Assembly (NCBI RefSeq): GCF_002798405.1
Contig: NZ_PGGV01000033.1
Coordinates: 186,001-250,000 of the forward strand
From: Glycomyces xiaoerkulensis
GTDB lineage: Bacteria; Actinomycetota; Actinomycetes; Mycobacteriales; Micromonosporaceae
Length of the DNA stretch: 64,000 bases
Reading direction: 5' to 3'
Part shown: positions 53,142 through 60,845 of the stretch, one piece after another
Layout of the letters: each line of letters begins with the position of its first letter
How positions within the stretch are numbered: the stretch's first letter is position 1
Position numbers and translations under genes: made by a program
The notes under the pieces: model-generated
The model's input: the letters and a program-made list of their open reading frames with translations, nothing else
Told to the model about the DNA's origin: nothing
Databases searched by the model: none

Positions 53142-53743
53142 CAGCGGTCCTCCTTCACCGAAGCCGGGTCGGTCGTCCGGGGCACTTTCGCGGTGCCGGT
53201 CGGCTTGCGGCCCCGGACGCGTATCGCCATGGTGTCGCCATCGGCCGCCTCGGGTCCCGGTCCGCCGAGGTCGTCGGCCAGGAGCGCCGCCAGCTCCTTG
53301 CGGCCGCGGTGGAGCCACGACTTGACCGTGCCCTCCCGGGCCCCGGTGGTCTCGGCTATGGCGCTGACCGACATATCGGCCATGTAGTGCAGGACCAGCG
53401 CCCGGCGCCGTCTGGCGGGCACCTGCCCGAGCGCCTCCACCAGCGCGACGTGGTCCGGGCCCGCGGCCGGGGCGGGCTCGGGCGGCGCCGACTTCTGCAG
53501 GAACCTGCGGACCACCTGGTTGCGGCGGTGGCGGCTGGTGGCGAGATTCCAGGCGACCCGGCGGACCCAGGCGACCGGCTCTTCGTAGCCGCCCACCTTG
53601 TCCCAGCGCTGCCAGGCGCGCAGGAACGCCTCCTGGACCAGATCCTGAGCTTCGGTGGCGTCACCGAGATAGGCGCACACCTGGGCAGCGAGCTCCGAGA
53701 AGTGATTCTCGTAGAGGTCGGTGAACTCCGCCTCCGTTCGCAC
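53141..53743 (-). CDS. ECF (extracytoplasmic function) RNA polymerase sigma factor
   Basis: 200 aa from a GTG with GGAG 6 bases upstream. Region 2 is FTDLYENHFSELAAQVCAYLGDATEAQDLVQEAFLRAWQRWDKV (about 8-51) and EPVAWVRRVAWNLATSRHRRN. Region 4 is VALVEALGQVPARRRRALVLHYMADMSVSAIAETTGAREGTVKSWLHRGRKELAALL (about 108-164), resembling the SigE/SigM-like groups of Streptomyces with a single-pass partner. A variable C-terminal tail of 35 residues follows. Upstream on the other strand is the partial nuo operon. Confidence 0.9.
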   Translation of the reverse strand: MRTEAEFTDLYENHFSELAAQVCAYLGDATEAQDLVQEAFLRAWQRWDKVGGYEEPVAWVRRVAWNLATSRHRRNQVVRRFLQKSAPPEPAPAAGPDHVALVEALGQVPARRRRALVLHYMADMSVSAIAETTGAREGTVKSWLHRGRKELAALLADDLGGPGPEAADGDTMAIRVRGRKPTGTAKVPRTTDPASVKEDR

Positions 53744-54127
53744 ATCCGCTCCAGCACAGGTAGGGGGGATCAGGCAACTCGTCAACCGTGCCGAGTGGGC
53801 AGACCCGGCCTCACCCATTCTCGCGCCCGATACCCCGGTGGAACGAAGCGGGGTGTCCCCCAAGACGGGCCGGACCGCGGCCGAGCGGAACGCGCAGCCC
53901 CGCCCGGCGGACCGGGGGCGCTGCGGCGGGGCGCCGGCGGGAGTCATCTGCGAAGCTCTCCGATGGGTGGGGAGTCCGAAATCATCGGACTCGGTGTTGA
54001 TCCTCTTCGCACACCAACACGCCCGACCGGCCCGCTCGGTTGCGGATCTCGGGAAACAATTCGGCCCCCGGCCGGACCGGGCGCGCGGGCGCTTCCCTCC
54101 TTCCGCCTCGCGCACTATGGTGTGACC
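53744..54127. other. Divergent region between ECF sigma gene and nuoA2
   Basis: No gene is supported in these 384 bases. They must carry the promoters of both flanking units; a GGAAC element (53840-53844) could be part of an ECF-type -35, but no paired -10 was identified. Confidence 0.35.
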
Positions 54128-54496
54128 ATGAACTCCTCCCTGCTCGGCGACTACGCCGTCTTCGGGGTGCTGCTGCTGGCCGGATTCGCGTTCGTGGCCG
54201 TGGCGATGACGGCCAACCGGCTGCTCAGGCCGCACGCGCCGTCGGCGGCCAAGGCCCTGACCTACGAGTGCGGGGTCGATCCGGTCGGCGGGGACTGGGC
54301 CCAGGTCCAGATCCGCTACTACGTCTACGCGTTCCTGTTCGTGCTGTTCGCCGTGGAGGCGGTGTTCCTGTTCCCGTGGGCGGCCGTCGCCGCCTCCTTC
54401 GGGCCGCCGGCGGCGGCCGAGATGGGCGTGTTCGTCGGCGTGCTGGTCCTGGGGCTGGCCTACGCCTGGAGGAAGGGGGTCCTGCGATGGCAGTGA
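54128..54496 (+). CDS. nuoA2: Second NADH-quinone oxidoreductase subunit A (NuoA2)
   Basis: 122 aa, three helices, with the NuoA loop [44 protein letters not shown] (about 42-85). It is clearly distinct from NuoA of the main operon and starts a second, incomplete nuo cluster. Streptomyces also has a second nuo set with a similar beginning, so this is an inherited paralogous operon rather than a recent duplication. Confidence 0.9.
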   Translation: MNSSLLGDYAVFGVLLLAGFAFVAVAMTANRLLRPHAPSAAKALTYECGVDPVGGDWAQVQIRYYVYAFLFVLFAVEAVFLFPWAAVAASFGPPAAAEMGVFVGVLVLGLAYAWRKGVLRWQ

Positions 54497-55029
54497 GGCT
54501 GCCGTACCCGTCCAAGTCCGGCGCCGCAGCCGAGGGCGCCGGTGCGTTGGGCGAGCCGATCCGGTTCATCCTCAACTGGGGCCGCCGCTATTCGCTGTGG
54601 GTGTTCAACTTCGGGCTGGCCTGCTGCGCCATCGAGTTCATCGCGGCCTCGATGAGCCGCCACGACTTCATGCGGCTGGGGGTGATCCCGTTCGCGCACT
54701 CGCCGCGCCAGTCCGACCTGATGGTCGTCTCCGGCACGGTCACCGACAAGATGGCCCCCGCGGTCAAGCGCCTCTACGACCAGATGCCCGAACCGAAGTA
54801 CGTCATCTCCTTCGGGGCCTGCTCGAACTCCGGCGGCCCGTACTGGGACTCCTACTGCGTCACCAAGGGCGTCGACCAGATCGTCCCGGTGGACGTGTAC
54901 GTGCCCGGGTGCCCGCCGCGCCCGGAGGCGCTGCTGTACGGCATCGGCGAACTGCAGAAGCAGATAGGCGACGAGCCGCTGCGCCCGGCGTCGAGGCTGC
55001 GGGCGGCGCTGAGGAGGCGCGATGCGTGA
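54487..55029 (+). CDS. nuoB2: Second NADH-quinone oxidoreductase subunit B (NuoB2)
   Basis: 180 aa. All four N2 cluster ligands are kept ([28 protein letters not shown]), so it should still bind the [4Fe-4S] cluster. The ATG overlaps the nuoA2 end by 10 bases. The C-terminal extension of the main NuoB is absent. Confidence 0.92.
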   Translation: MAVRLPYPSKSGAAAEGAGALGEPIRFILNWGRRYSLWVFNFGLACCAIEFIAASMSRHDFMRLGVIPFAHSPRQSDLMVVSGTVTDKMAPAVKRLYDQMPEPKYVISFGACSNSGGPYWDSYCVTKGVDQIVPVDVYVPGCPPRPEALLYGIGELQKQIGDEPLRPASRLRAALRRRDA

Positions 55030-55033
55030 TCCT

Positions 55034-55061
55034 ATTTCCTATAGGAAATATCCTATAGGAT
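55034..55061. promoter_or_regulatory. Twin A/T-rich palindromes between nuoB2 and nuoC2
   Basis: Two copies of the palindrome TCCTATAGGA (55037-55046 and 55051-55060) lie 14 bp centre to centre. The first extends to a 16-bp perfect palindrome (55034-55049), the second to 12 bp (55050-55061). They fill the only gap in this operon and contrast sharply with its G+C content. A tandem operator for an internal promoter is the best reading; an RNA hairpin is the alternative. Confidence 0.7.
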
Positions 55062-55082
55062 TCATTCCGCCGGGGAGGGCCC

Positions 55083-55649
55083 GTGCCTGATCCCTGGGAG
55101 GAGCGCGTGCGGGCGGCGCTGGCGGTCGAGGTCGTCCCCGACGCCGCGCGCGCGGTCGCCGACGTCCCGCCCGAGCGCTGGCACGAGGCCGCCCGCGCCT
55201 GCCGCGACGAGCTCGGCTGCGACTTCTTCGACTGGCTGTCGGCGGTCGACGAGAGCGAGATCGAAGACGGCGCGGGCCTGCGGGTCATCGCCCATCTCTG
55301 GTCGATCCGCGCCCGGCGCGGGGTCCTGCTCCGCACCGCCGCGGCCGGACCGCTCGAATCCGTCACCGACCTCTACCCCGGCGCGTCCTGGCACGAGCGC
55401 GAGACCCACGAGATGTTCGGCGCCGACTTCGCCGGCCACCCCGGGCTCGAACCGCTGCTGCTCCCGCCCGAGTTCGAGGGCCACCCGCTGCGCAAGGACT
55501 TCGTCCTCGCCTCCCGCGTGGTCAAGCCCTGGCCGGGGGAGAAGGAGCCCGGCGGCGGCCGCCCCGGCGCCCGCAAGCGCGCCCCCAAGAAACCCCCCGG
55601 CGTGCCCGACGGATGGATGGAACCGGCCGGCGAGGAGCCCGATGCTTGA
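55083..55649 (+). CDS. nuoC2: Second NADH-quinone oxidoreductase subunit C (NuoC2)
   Basis: 188 aa from a GTG. The C-subunit signature LYPGASWHERETHEMFGADFAGHPGLEPLLLPPEFEGHPLRKDFVL (about 97-141) is present. The C-terminal 45 residues are a basic, Pro/Lys-rich tail (KPWPGEKEPGGGRPGARKRAPKKPPG) absent from the main NuoC. No NuoD follows. Confidence 0.88.
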   Translation: MPDPWEERVRAALAVEVVPDAARAVADVPPERWHEAARACRDELGCDFFDWLSAVDESEIEDGAGLRVIAHLWSIRARRGVLLRTAAAGPLESVTDLYPGASWHERETHEMFGADFAGHPGLEPLLLPPEFEGHPLRKDFVLASRVVKPWPGEKEPGGGRPGARKRAPKKPPGVPDGWMEPAGEEPDA

Positions 55650-56589
55650 GATCGCGCTCAAACTCGCCGGCGTCATCGCCGCATTCCTGCTGCTCCCGCT
55701 CCTGGTCGGCCAGACCGAGCACAAGCTCATGGCCCACATGCAGGGCCGGCTCGGCCCCATGCACGCCGGCCGCTTCCACGGCTGGGCGCAACTGATCGCC
55801 GACGGCGTCAAGTTCGCGCAGAAGGAGGACCTGGTTCCCGCCGCGGCCGACCGGCCGGTCTTCAAGCTCGCCCCGGCGGTCGCGCTCGTCCCCTACCTGC
55901 TGGTGCTGCTGTTCATCCCGCTCGGGCCCGGCGATCTGGTCGGCTCCGGCCTGGAGATGGGCCTGTTCGTGGTGCTGGCGCTGGTCGGCATCGGCGTGCT
56001 CGCGGTGCTCATGGCGGGCTGGGCCTCGGCCAATAAGTACACGCTGGTCGGGGCGCTGCGCGCGGCCGCGCAGTTGATGGCCTACGAACTGCCGCTGGTG
56101 CTGGCGGCCGCCTCGATCGCCGTCGCCGCCGGAACGCTGAACCTCTCCGGCATCGTCGAGGCCTGGCACCCCTGGTGGCTGCTGTGGCAGGCCCCGGCCG
56201 CGCTGATCTTCTTCATCGCCGGGCTCGCCGAGATCCGCCGGCCCCCGTTCGACGCGCCCGTGGCCGACTCCGAGCTGGTGTTCGGCTACCTCACCGAGTA
56301 CGCCGGGCTGCGCTTCGCGCTGCTGCTGCTGGCCGAGTACGCCGGGATCGTCGTCATCGCCGCACTCACCTCGGTGCTGTTCCTGGGCGGCTGGAAGGGT
56401 CCGGGACCGGACTCGCTCGGCTGGCTGTGGACGCTGCTGAAGACCGGCGCGCTCTCGGCGGTGGTGATCTGGCTGCGCGTGGCGTGGCCGCGGCTGCGGG
56501 TCGACCAGATCCAGGCGCTGTGCTGGAAGGGGCTGGTGCCGGCCGCGCTCGGCCAGCTCGTGCTGACCACGGTCGTCGCGCTGGCCTAA
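55642..56589 (+). CDS. nuoH2: Second NADH-quinone oxidoreductase subunit H (NuoH2)
   Basis: 315 aa, about eight helices, with QGRLGPMHAGRFHGWAQLIADGVKFAQKED (about 34-63) and GLAEIRRPPFDAPVADSELVFGYLTEYAGLRFA (about 193-225) in place of the classical GETNRAPFD motif. The ATG overlaps nuoC2 by 8 bases. It ends against the stop of the convergent fmdB gene, and no J2-N2 genes follow, so the operon is cut short. Confidence 0.9.
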   Translation: MLEIALKLAGVIAAFLLLPLLVGQTEHKLMAHMQGRLGPMHAGRFHGWAQLIADGVKFAQKEDLVPAAADRPVFKLAPAVALVPYLLVLLFIPLGPGDLVGSGLEMGLFVVLALVGIGVLAVLMAGWASANKYTLVGALRAAAQLMAYELPLVLAAASIAVAAGTLNLSGIVEAWHPWWLLWQAPAALIFFIAGLAEIRRPPFDAPVADSELVFGYLTEYAGLRFALLLLAEYAGIVVIAALTSVLFLGGWKGPGPDSLGWLWTLLKTGALSAVVIWLRVAWPRLRVDQIQALCWKGLVPAALGQLVLTTVVALA

Positions 56590-56912
56590 GCCGCCTTCGA
56601 GTCCGAGGCGGCCGCCGAACCCGACGCGCTCTCGCTCTTGGGCTTGGACTCGCTCTTCGACTCGCTCGTGGACTCGGAACTCTTGGCGCCGTTCTGCGAG
56701 CCGTTCTCGCTCAGCGTGCTGGAGTCGGACGAGCGGGAGTCGGTGCGGTAGAAGCCGCTGCCCTTGAAGGTGACCCCGACGTTGCCGAAGACCTTGCGCA
56801 GGGCGCCCGCAGTCTGGCACGAGGGGCAGTCGGTCAGGCGCGGTTCGGAGAACGACTGGTGCTGGTCGAACTCGTAACCGCACTCCTTGCAGCGGTATTC
56901 GTACGTCGGCAC
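56586..56912 (-). CDS. FmdB-type zinc-ribbon regulatory protein
   Basis: 108 aa from a GTG with GGAGG upstream. The N-terminal PTYEYRCKECGYEFDQHQSFSEPRLTDCPSC is the CxxC-CxxC zinc ribbon of the FmdB/putative regulatory family. The following VFGNVGVTFKGSGFYRTDSR is also family-typical. The last 50 residues are a low-complexity Ser/Glu/Lys tail. A perfect CIRCE element lies 83 bases upstream, implying HrcA control. The molecular role of the family is unclear. Confidence 0.85.
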   Translation of the reverse strand: MPTYEYRCKECGYEFDQHQSFSEPRLTDCPSCQTAGALRKVFGNVGVTFKGSGFYRTDSRSSDSSTLSENGSQNGAKSSESTSESKSESKPKSESASGSAAASDSKAA

Positions 56913-56994
56913 GGCTAACCTCCAGCGATGGCCGGGTCGCGACACGGCTCGCAAAGTCGGCCGTGGGCGGGTCGCGGTCGGACCCCGATCGAGA

Positions 56995-57021
56995 TTAGCA
57001 CTCAGCGGCCCGGAGTGCTAA
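56995..57021 (-). promoter_or_regulatory. CIRCE element (HrcA operator) upstream of fmdB
   Basis: TTAGCACTC (56995-57003), 9 bases, GAGTGCTAA (57013-57021): an exact match to the CIRCE consensus. On the minus strand the right arm runs into TAATCT (56992-56997), a plausible -10 box for fmdB. CIRCE is normally found at groE and dnaK/hrcA operons; none is nearby. Confidence 0.85.
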
Positions 57022-57045
57022 TGGCGTCCAGGCCTGCGGTGACGG

Positions 57046-57663
57046 TCACTCGAGCGTGGCGTAGCCGCCCGAGGGGGTCACGATCGCGGTGACCGGCCGG
57101 TCGTGGTCCTCGGCGGGGACCGCGACTCCGAACTCGCCGTCGCGCAGCAGCCCGACCACCGGGGTCCCCGGCCGCAGCCGCGTCAGCGCCCGGTCGTAGG
57201 AGCCGCCGCCCCGGCCCAGGCGCAGTCCGGAATGTGAGACGCCCAGGGCGGGCACGATGACCACCTCGGCCCGCCCGATCGCCGCCGGGCCGCGGGTGGC
57301 GGCGACCTTCTCCGTCCCCTTCGGTCCACTGAGCGCCGTTCTCGGCCGCGCCGGATCCGACGACGACTGCGGCACTTCGGTGCCGACGACGACCCAGTCG
57401 AGGTCGTTGTCCGCCAACGTCACCGGCAGCAGCACCCGGTAGGTCTCGGCGAGGCGCTCGGGCAGTTCGGGCTGCAGCGTCGCCCCCGGCTCGGCCCCGA
57501 ACGGCCGATAGGCCGCGACCGTCGCGCCCGCGGTCAGCGTTTCGTCCAAATAGCCCCGCAGCGCGATCCAGGTCGCCCGGTCCGCCGAGGCCCGGTCGGC
57601 CGCCGGTAGGGCCTTTCGGCTGCTCAGCAGCTTGGTTCGAACGATGTGTTTGTCTATAGCCAT
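57046..57663 (-). CDS. 5-formyltetrahydrofolate cyclo-ligase
   Basis: ATP-dependent conversion of 5-formyl-THF to 5,10-methenyl-THF, 205 aa. The signature VIVPALGVSHSGLRLGRGGGSYDRAL (about 135-160) with the Gly-rich ATP loop is complete. The N-terminal KLLSSRKAL motif fits the family (RxxxxxR). ATG preceded by GGAGG. The order fmdB, cyclo-ligase, galU, moeA, acetyltransferase resembles the Streptomyces arrangement, with the diguanylate cyclase inserted between. Confidence 0.9.
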   Translation of the reverse strand: MAIDKHIVRTKLLSSRKALPAADRASADRATWIALRGYLDETLTAGATVAAYRPFGAEPGATLQPELPERLAETYRVLLPVTLADNDLDWVVVGTEVPQSSSDPARPRTALSGPKGTEKVAATRGPAAIGRAEVVIVPALGVSHSGLRLGRGGGSYDRALTRLRPGTPVVGLLRDGEFGVAVPAEDHDRPVTAIVTPSGGYATLE

Positions 57664-57824
57664 GATCGTCCCTCCTGTGTTCGACCTATAACCAGCACCG
57701 ATTCCACCAAATAGCTAAATCTGTTCACCTTTTCGGGCGGCATCGCCTCGGAAACGCCCCGCCGTGTCGTGTCGAGACGGTTGCGCTAGGTAGTCTTCTA
57801 GGGAGTGAACTTGAGGGGGCTTCG

Positions 57825-59789
57825 GTGTCGCTGCGCTCACGGCTCACCACGGCGTTCCTCGTCGTCGTGCTCGGGCCGGTCCTGGTGGGGGCCGTCTTCG
57901 TTGCTGCCATCATGTCCCATCTGGCGGACTCCCGCGGCGAGGCCGCGGCCGACTCGGCGGTCACCGTGGTCGACTCCACCCTCGGTACCATCTGCGAGCG
58001 CATTCAGGCCTCCGCGGCTGCGGTGGCCCTCAACCACGGTAGCGGCGGCCGGGACGGCGGCGCCGACATGGCCGAGCTCCTGGTCGACCGCGCCGTCGTC
58101 GACGGTATCGCCTTCACCGGCATCGACGACGCCGCCGGCCACGCCACCAGCGTCGGCGACCCCGCCCCCGAAGGCGCCTGGGCCGACTGCGGGGCCGAGG
58201 CCATCCGGGCCGGCGCCCGCCCGGTCGTCGCCCTCGGCGCCCAGGCCGAGGTCCGCAACGACGACGGCTCCACTGCGGCCTTCACCGCCTTCCGCGTCGT
58301 CGACCAGGCATTCCTCGCCTCCCTCGCCGACGCCGCCGACGCCTCCCTGGTCCTGGACGACGGCCGCTTCGAACCGCTCGAGGCCCGCGGCGCCGACCCC
58401 GCCGTCTGGGCCCGCACCGACGCCTTCCTCCCGCTGCGCATCGGGACCGTCTCCACCGACGTCACCCCCATGTACTGGACCCTCGCGGCCATGGTCGCCG
58501 CCTCGGGGGTGCTCGCGGTCGCCCTGGCCTCCTGGCTCGCGCGCTCCACCACCCGCCCCCTGGCCGAGCTGTCCGGGGCCGCCCAGCGCATCAGCGAAGG
58601 CGACCTGGACGTCCGCGTCCAAGTCCAGGGCGGCGACGAGTTCGCCCAGCTCGCCGACAACTTCAACCGCATGACCGCCCAGACCCAGTCCTACGTCCAG
58701 GCCCTGACCACCTCCCGCGACCAGATGCGCGGCCAGCTCGGCTGGCTCGGCCAGACCCTCACCGCCACCCTCGACCTCGACCGCATCCTCGAGGTCATCC
58801 TCGACACCGCCATGGTCACCACCAGTGCCGAGGCCGGACTGGTCATGCTCGCCGACGTGGCCGACACCGACCGGCTCGGCCAGCGCGCCGCCGAAGGCGC
58901 CCTCGGCATCGACGAGCCGGCCTCCGTCCGCCTCGGGGAGGGCGTCATCGGCGGCATCGCCGCCAGCGGCGCCCCCGCCCACGGCCGCATCGTGGACGGC
59001 CGGCTCGGGCCGTGGCGGCGGGTCGCCACCGAACCGGACGCCCGGACCATCGTCGCGGTGCCCTTCAGCAGCCGCCAGACGCCCGAGCCCGAGCATCCGG
59101 GCGCCCGCAGAGGCGGCGCCTCCGAGGACGAGGCCGGCCGCGGCCAGCACTGCGTGCTCGGCGTGCTGGTGCTGTACAACCGGGTCGCCGACCTCGACTT
59201 CGAGGACGGCGACGTCGAGACCCTGAAGACCTTCGCCGGGCAGGTCGCGGTCGCGGTCGAGAACGTGCTCCTCCACCGCCGCGCCCAGCGGCTGAGCCTG
59301 ACCGACCCGCTCACCGGTCTGTGGAACTACCGGTTCATGCAGACCTCGCTGCGCCGCGAGGCCGAACGCGTGCGCCGCTACCGGCGCTCGTCGGCGCTGC
59401 TGGCGATCGACCTCGACCGGTTCAAGATCGTCAACGACACCTACGGGCACCCGATCGGCGACCAGGTCCTGGTCGAGCTGGCCCGCCGCATAACCGGGCA
59501 GATCCGCGAGGTCGACCTCGCCTTCCGCCACGGCGGCGAGGAGTTCATGGTGCTGCTGCCCGAGACCGACGCCTCCGGCGCCACCGCGGTCGCCGAGCGG
59601 CTCGCCCGCGCCCTGGCGAGCAGGCCGTTCAAGGTCGGAGGCCTGGAGCTGAGCGTCACCGTCTCGGTCGGCATCGCCGTCCTCGGCGAGCACGCCGACA
59701 CCGCCGCCGACGTCCTCGCCGCCGCCGACGAGGCGCTGTACGCGGCCAAGGCCGCCGGCAGGGACACCTGGCGGGTCGCCGCCACCTGA
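57825..59789 (+). CDS. Membrane diguanylate cyclase (HAMP-GAF-GGDEF)
   Basis: 654 aa making c-di-GMP from two GTP. A first membrane helix (about 9-31), an extracytoplasmic sensor region, a second helix (about 205-230), a HAMP linker (RSTTRPLAELSGAAQRISEGDLDVRV), a GAF-like domain (about 310-480) and a GGDEF domain (about 490-650). The active site is GGEEF, and RxxD (REVD) stands 5 residues upstream, so product inhibition through the I-site should work. LTDPLTGLWNYRFM opens the domain. c-di-GMP controls development through BldD in sporulating actinomycetes; that link is inference here. GTG start with TTGAGGGGG upstream. Confidence 0.9.
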   Translation: MSLRSRLTTAFLVVVLGPVLVGAVFVAAIMSHLADSRGEAAADSAVTVVDSTLGTICERIQASAAAVALNHGSGGRDGGADMAELLVDRAVVDGIAFTGIDDAAGHATSVGDPAPEGAWADCGAEAIRAGARPVVALGAQAEVRNDDGSTAAFTAFRVVDQAFLASLADAADASLVLDDGRFEPLEARGADPAVWARTDAFLPLRIGTVSTDVTPMYWTLAAMVAASGVLAVALASWLARSTTRPLAELSGAAQRISEGDLDVRVQVQGGDEFAQLADNFNRMTAQTQSYVQALTTSRDQMRGQLGWLGQTLTATLDLDRILEVILDTAMVTTSAEAGLVMLADVADTDRLGQRAAEGALGIDEPASVRLGEGVIGGIAASGAPAHGRIVDGRLGPWRRVATEPDARTIVAVPFSSRQTPEPEHPGARRGGASEDEAGRGQHCVLGVLVLYNRVADLDFEDGDVETLKTFAGQVAVAVENVLLHRRAQRLSLTDPLTGLWNYRFMQTSLRREAERVRRYRRSSALLAIDLDRFKIVNDTYGHPIGDQVLVELARRITGQIREVDLAFRHGGEEFMVLLPETDASGATAVAERLARALASRPFKVGGLELSVTVSVGIAVLGEHADTAADVLAAADEALYAAKAAGRDTWRVAAT

Positions 59790-59905
59790 GCCCCCCTCGG
59801 CCGGGCCGGACGCCGCCCTCGGACGCTCCGCCGCAGGTAGACCGGCCCGGACCCGCGTCCGGGTGGCGGACATCTGACGCAGCGTCGTCACGATACGCTC
59901 GCCCT

Positions 59906-60796
59906 ATGTCTGAAACCTCGCGTCGGGCCACCAAGGCCGTCATACCCGCCGCCGGCAACGCCACCCGATTCCTCCCGGTCACCAAGTCCGTCCCGAAGGA
60001 ACTGCTGCCGATCGTGGACAAGCCGGTGCTCCAGTACATCGTCGAGGAGGCCGCCGAGGCCGGCGCCGACGACGTCCTGCTGGTCACCGCCCGCGGCAAG
60101 GACTCGATGGTCGACTACTTCGACTCGCGATTCGACCTCGAGGAGGCGCTGGCCGCGAAGGGCAAGGACGACGCCCTCGAATCGATCCGGGCACCCGAGC
60201 GAACCGCCGAGATCCACGCCGTCCGCCAGGGCGGCGCGCTCGGCCTCGGCCACGCGGTCGGCCGCGGCGCCGCCCACGTCGGCGACGAGCCGTTCGCAGT
60301 CCTCCTGGGCGACGAGTTCTGCCACCTCGACGACAAGCTCCTGCCGCGCATGATCGAACTCCAGGCCGAGACCGGCGGGATCGTGCTGGCGCTGATGGAG
60401 GTGCCGCGCGAGGACGTCTCGCGATGGGGCATCGCCTCGGTCGACGCCACCGACGACGACGACGTCGTCGAGGTCACAGGAATGGTGGAAAAACCCGCCG
60501 TCGACCAGGCCCCCTCGAACCTCAGCCTCATCGGCCGCTACGTCCTGCCCGGCTCGATCTTCCCGGTCCTCCACGACACCCCGCCCGGCCGCGGCGGCGA
60601 GATCCAACTCACCGACGCCATGGACACCATGCGCGCCAAAGGAACCCCCGTCCACGGCGTGATCTTCCGCGGCCGCCGCTACGACACCGGCGAGCCGGCC
60701 GCCTACCTGCAGACCATCGTCGAACTGGCGAGTGAACGCGACGACTTGCCCGGCTTCAACGCCTGGCTGCGGGAATTCGGTGCGACACTGGACTAG
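59906..60796 (+). CDS. galU: UTP-glucose-1-phosphate uridylyltransferase
   Basis: Formation of UDP-glucose, 296 aa. The nucleotide-binding motif AVIPAAGNATRFLPVTKSVPKELLPIVDKPVLQYIVEEA (about 11-49) has GNATRFLP, the actinobacterial form of GxGTRxLP. LGHAVGRG, VLLGDEF (metal Asp) and VEKP (about 193-196) are present. Supplies UDP-glucose for cell-wall and exopolysaccharide synthesis. Confidence 0.95.
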   Translation: MSETSRRATKAVIPAAGNATRFLPVTKSVPKELLPIVDKPVLQYIVEEAAEAGADDVLLVTARGKDSMVDYFDSRFDLEEALAAKGKDDALESIRAPERTAEIHAVRQGGALGLGHAVGRGAAHVGDEPFAVLLGDEFCHLDDKLLPRMIELQAETGGIVLALMEVPREDVSRWGIASVDATDDDDVVEVTGMVEKPAVDQAPSNLSLIGRYVLPGSIFPVLHDTPPGRGGEIQLTDAMDTMRAKGTPVHGVIFRGRRYDTGEPAAYLQTIVELASERDDLPGFNAWLREFGATLD

Positions 60797-60845
60797 CGAC
60801 GCTGGTCGGACGATGGCGGGGACTCGACAAACGGGGGGCTGAGAA

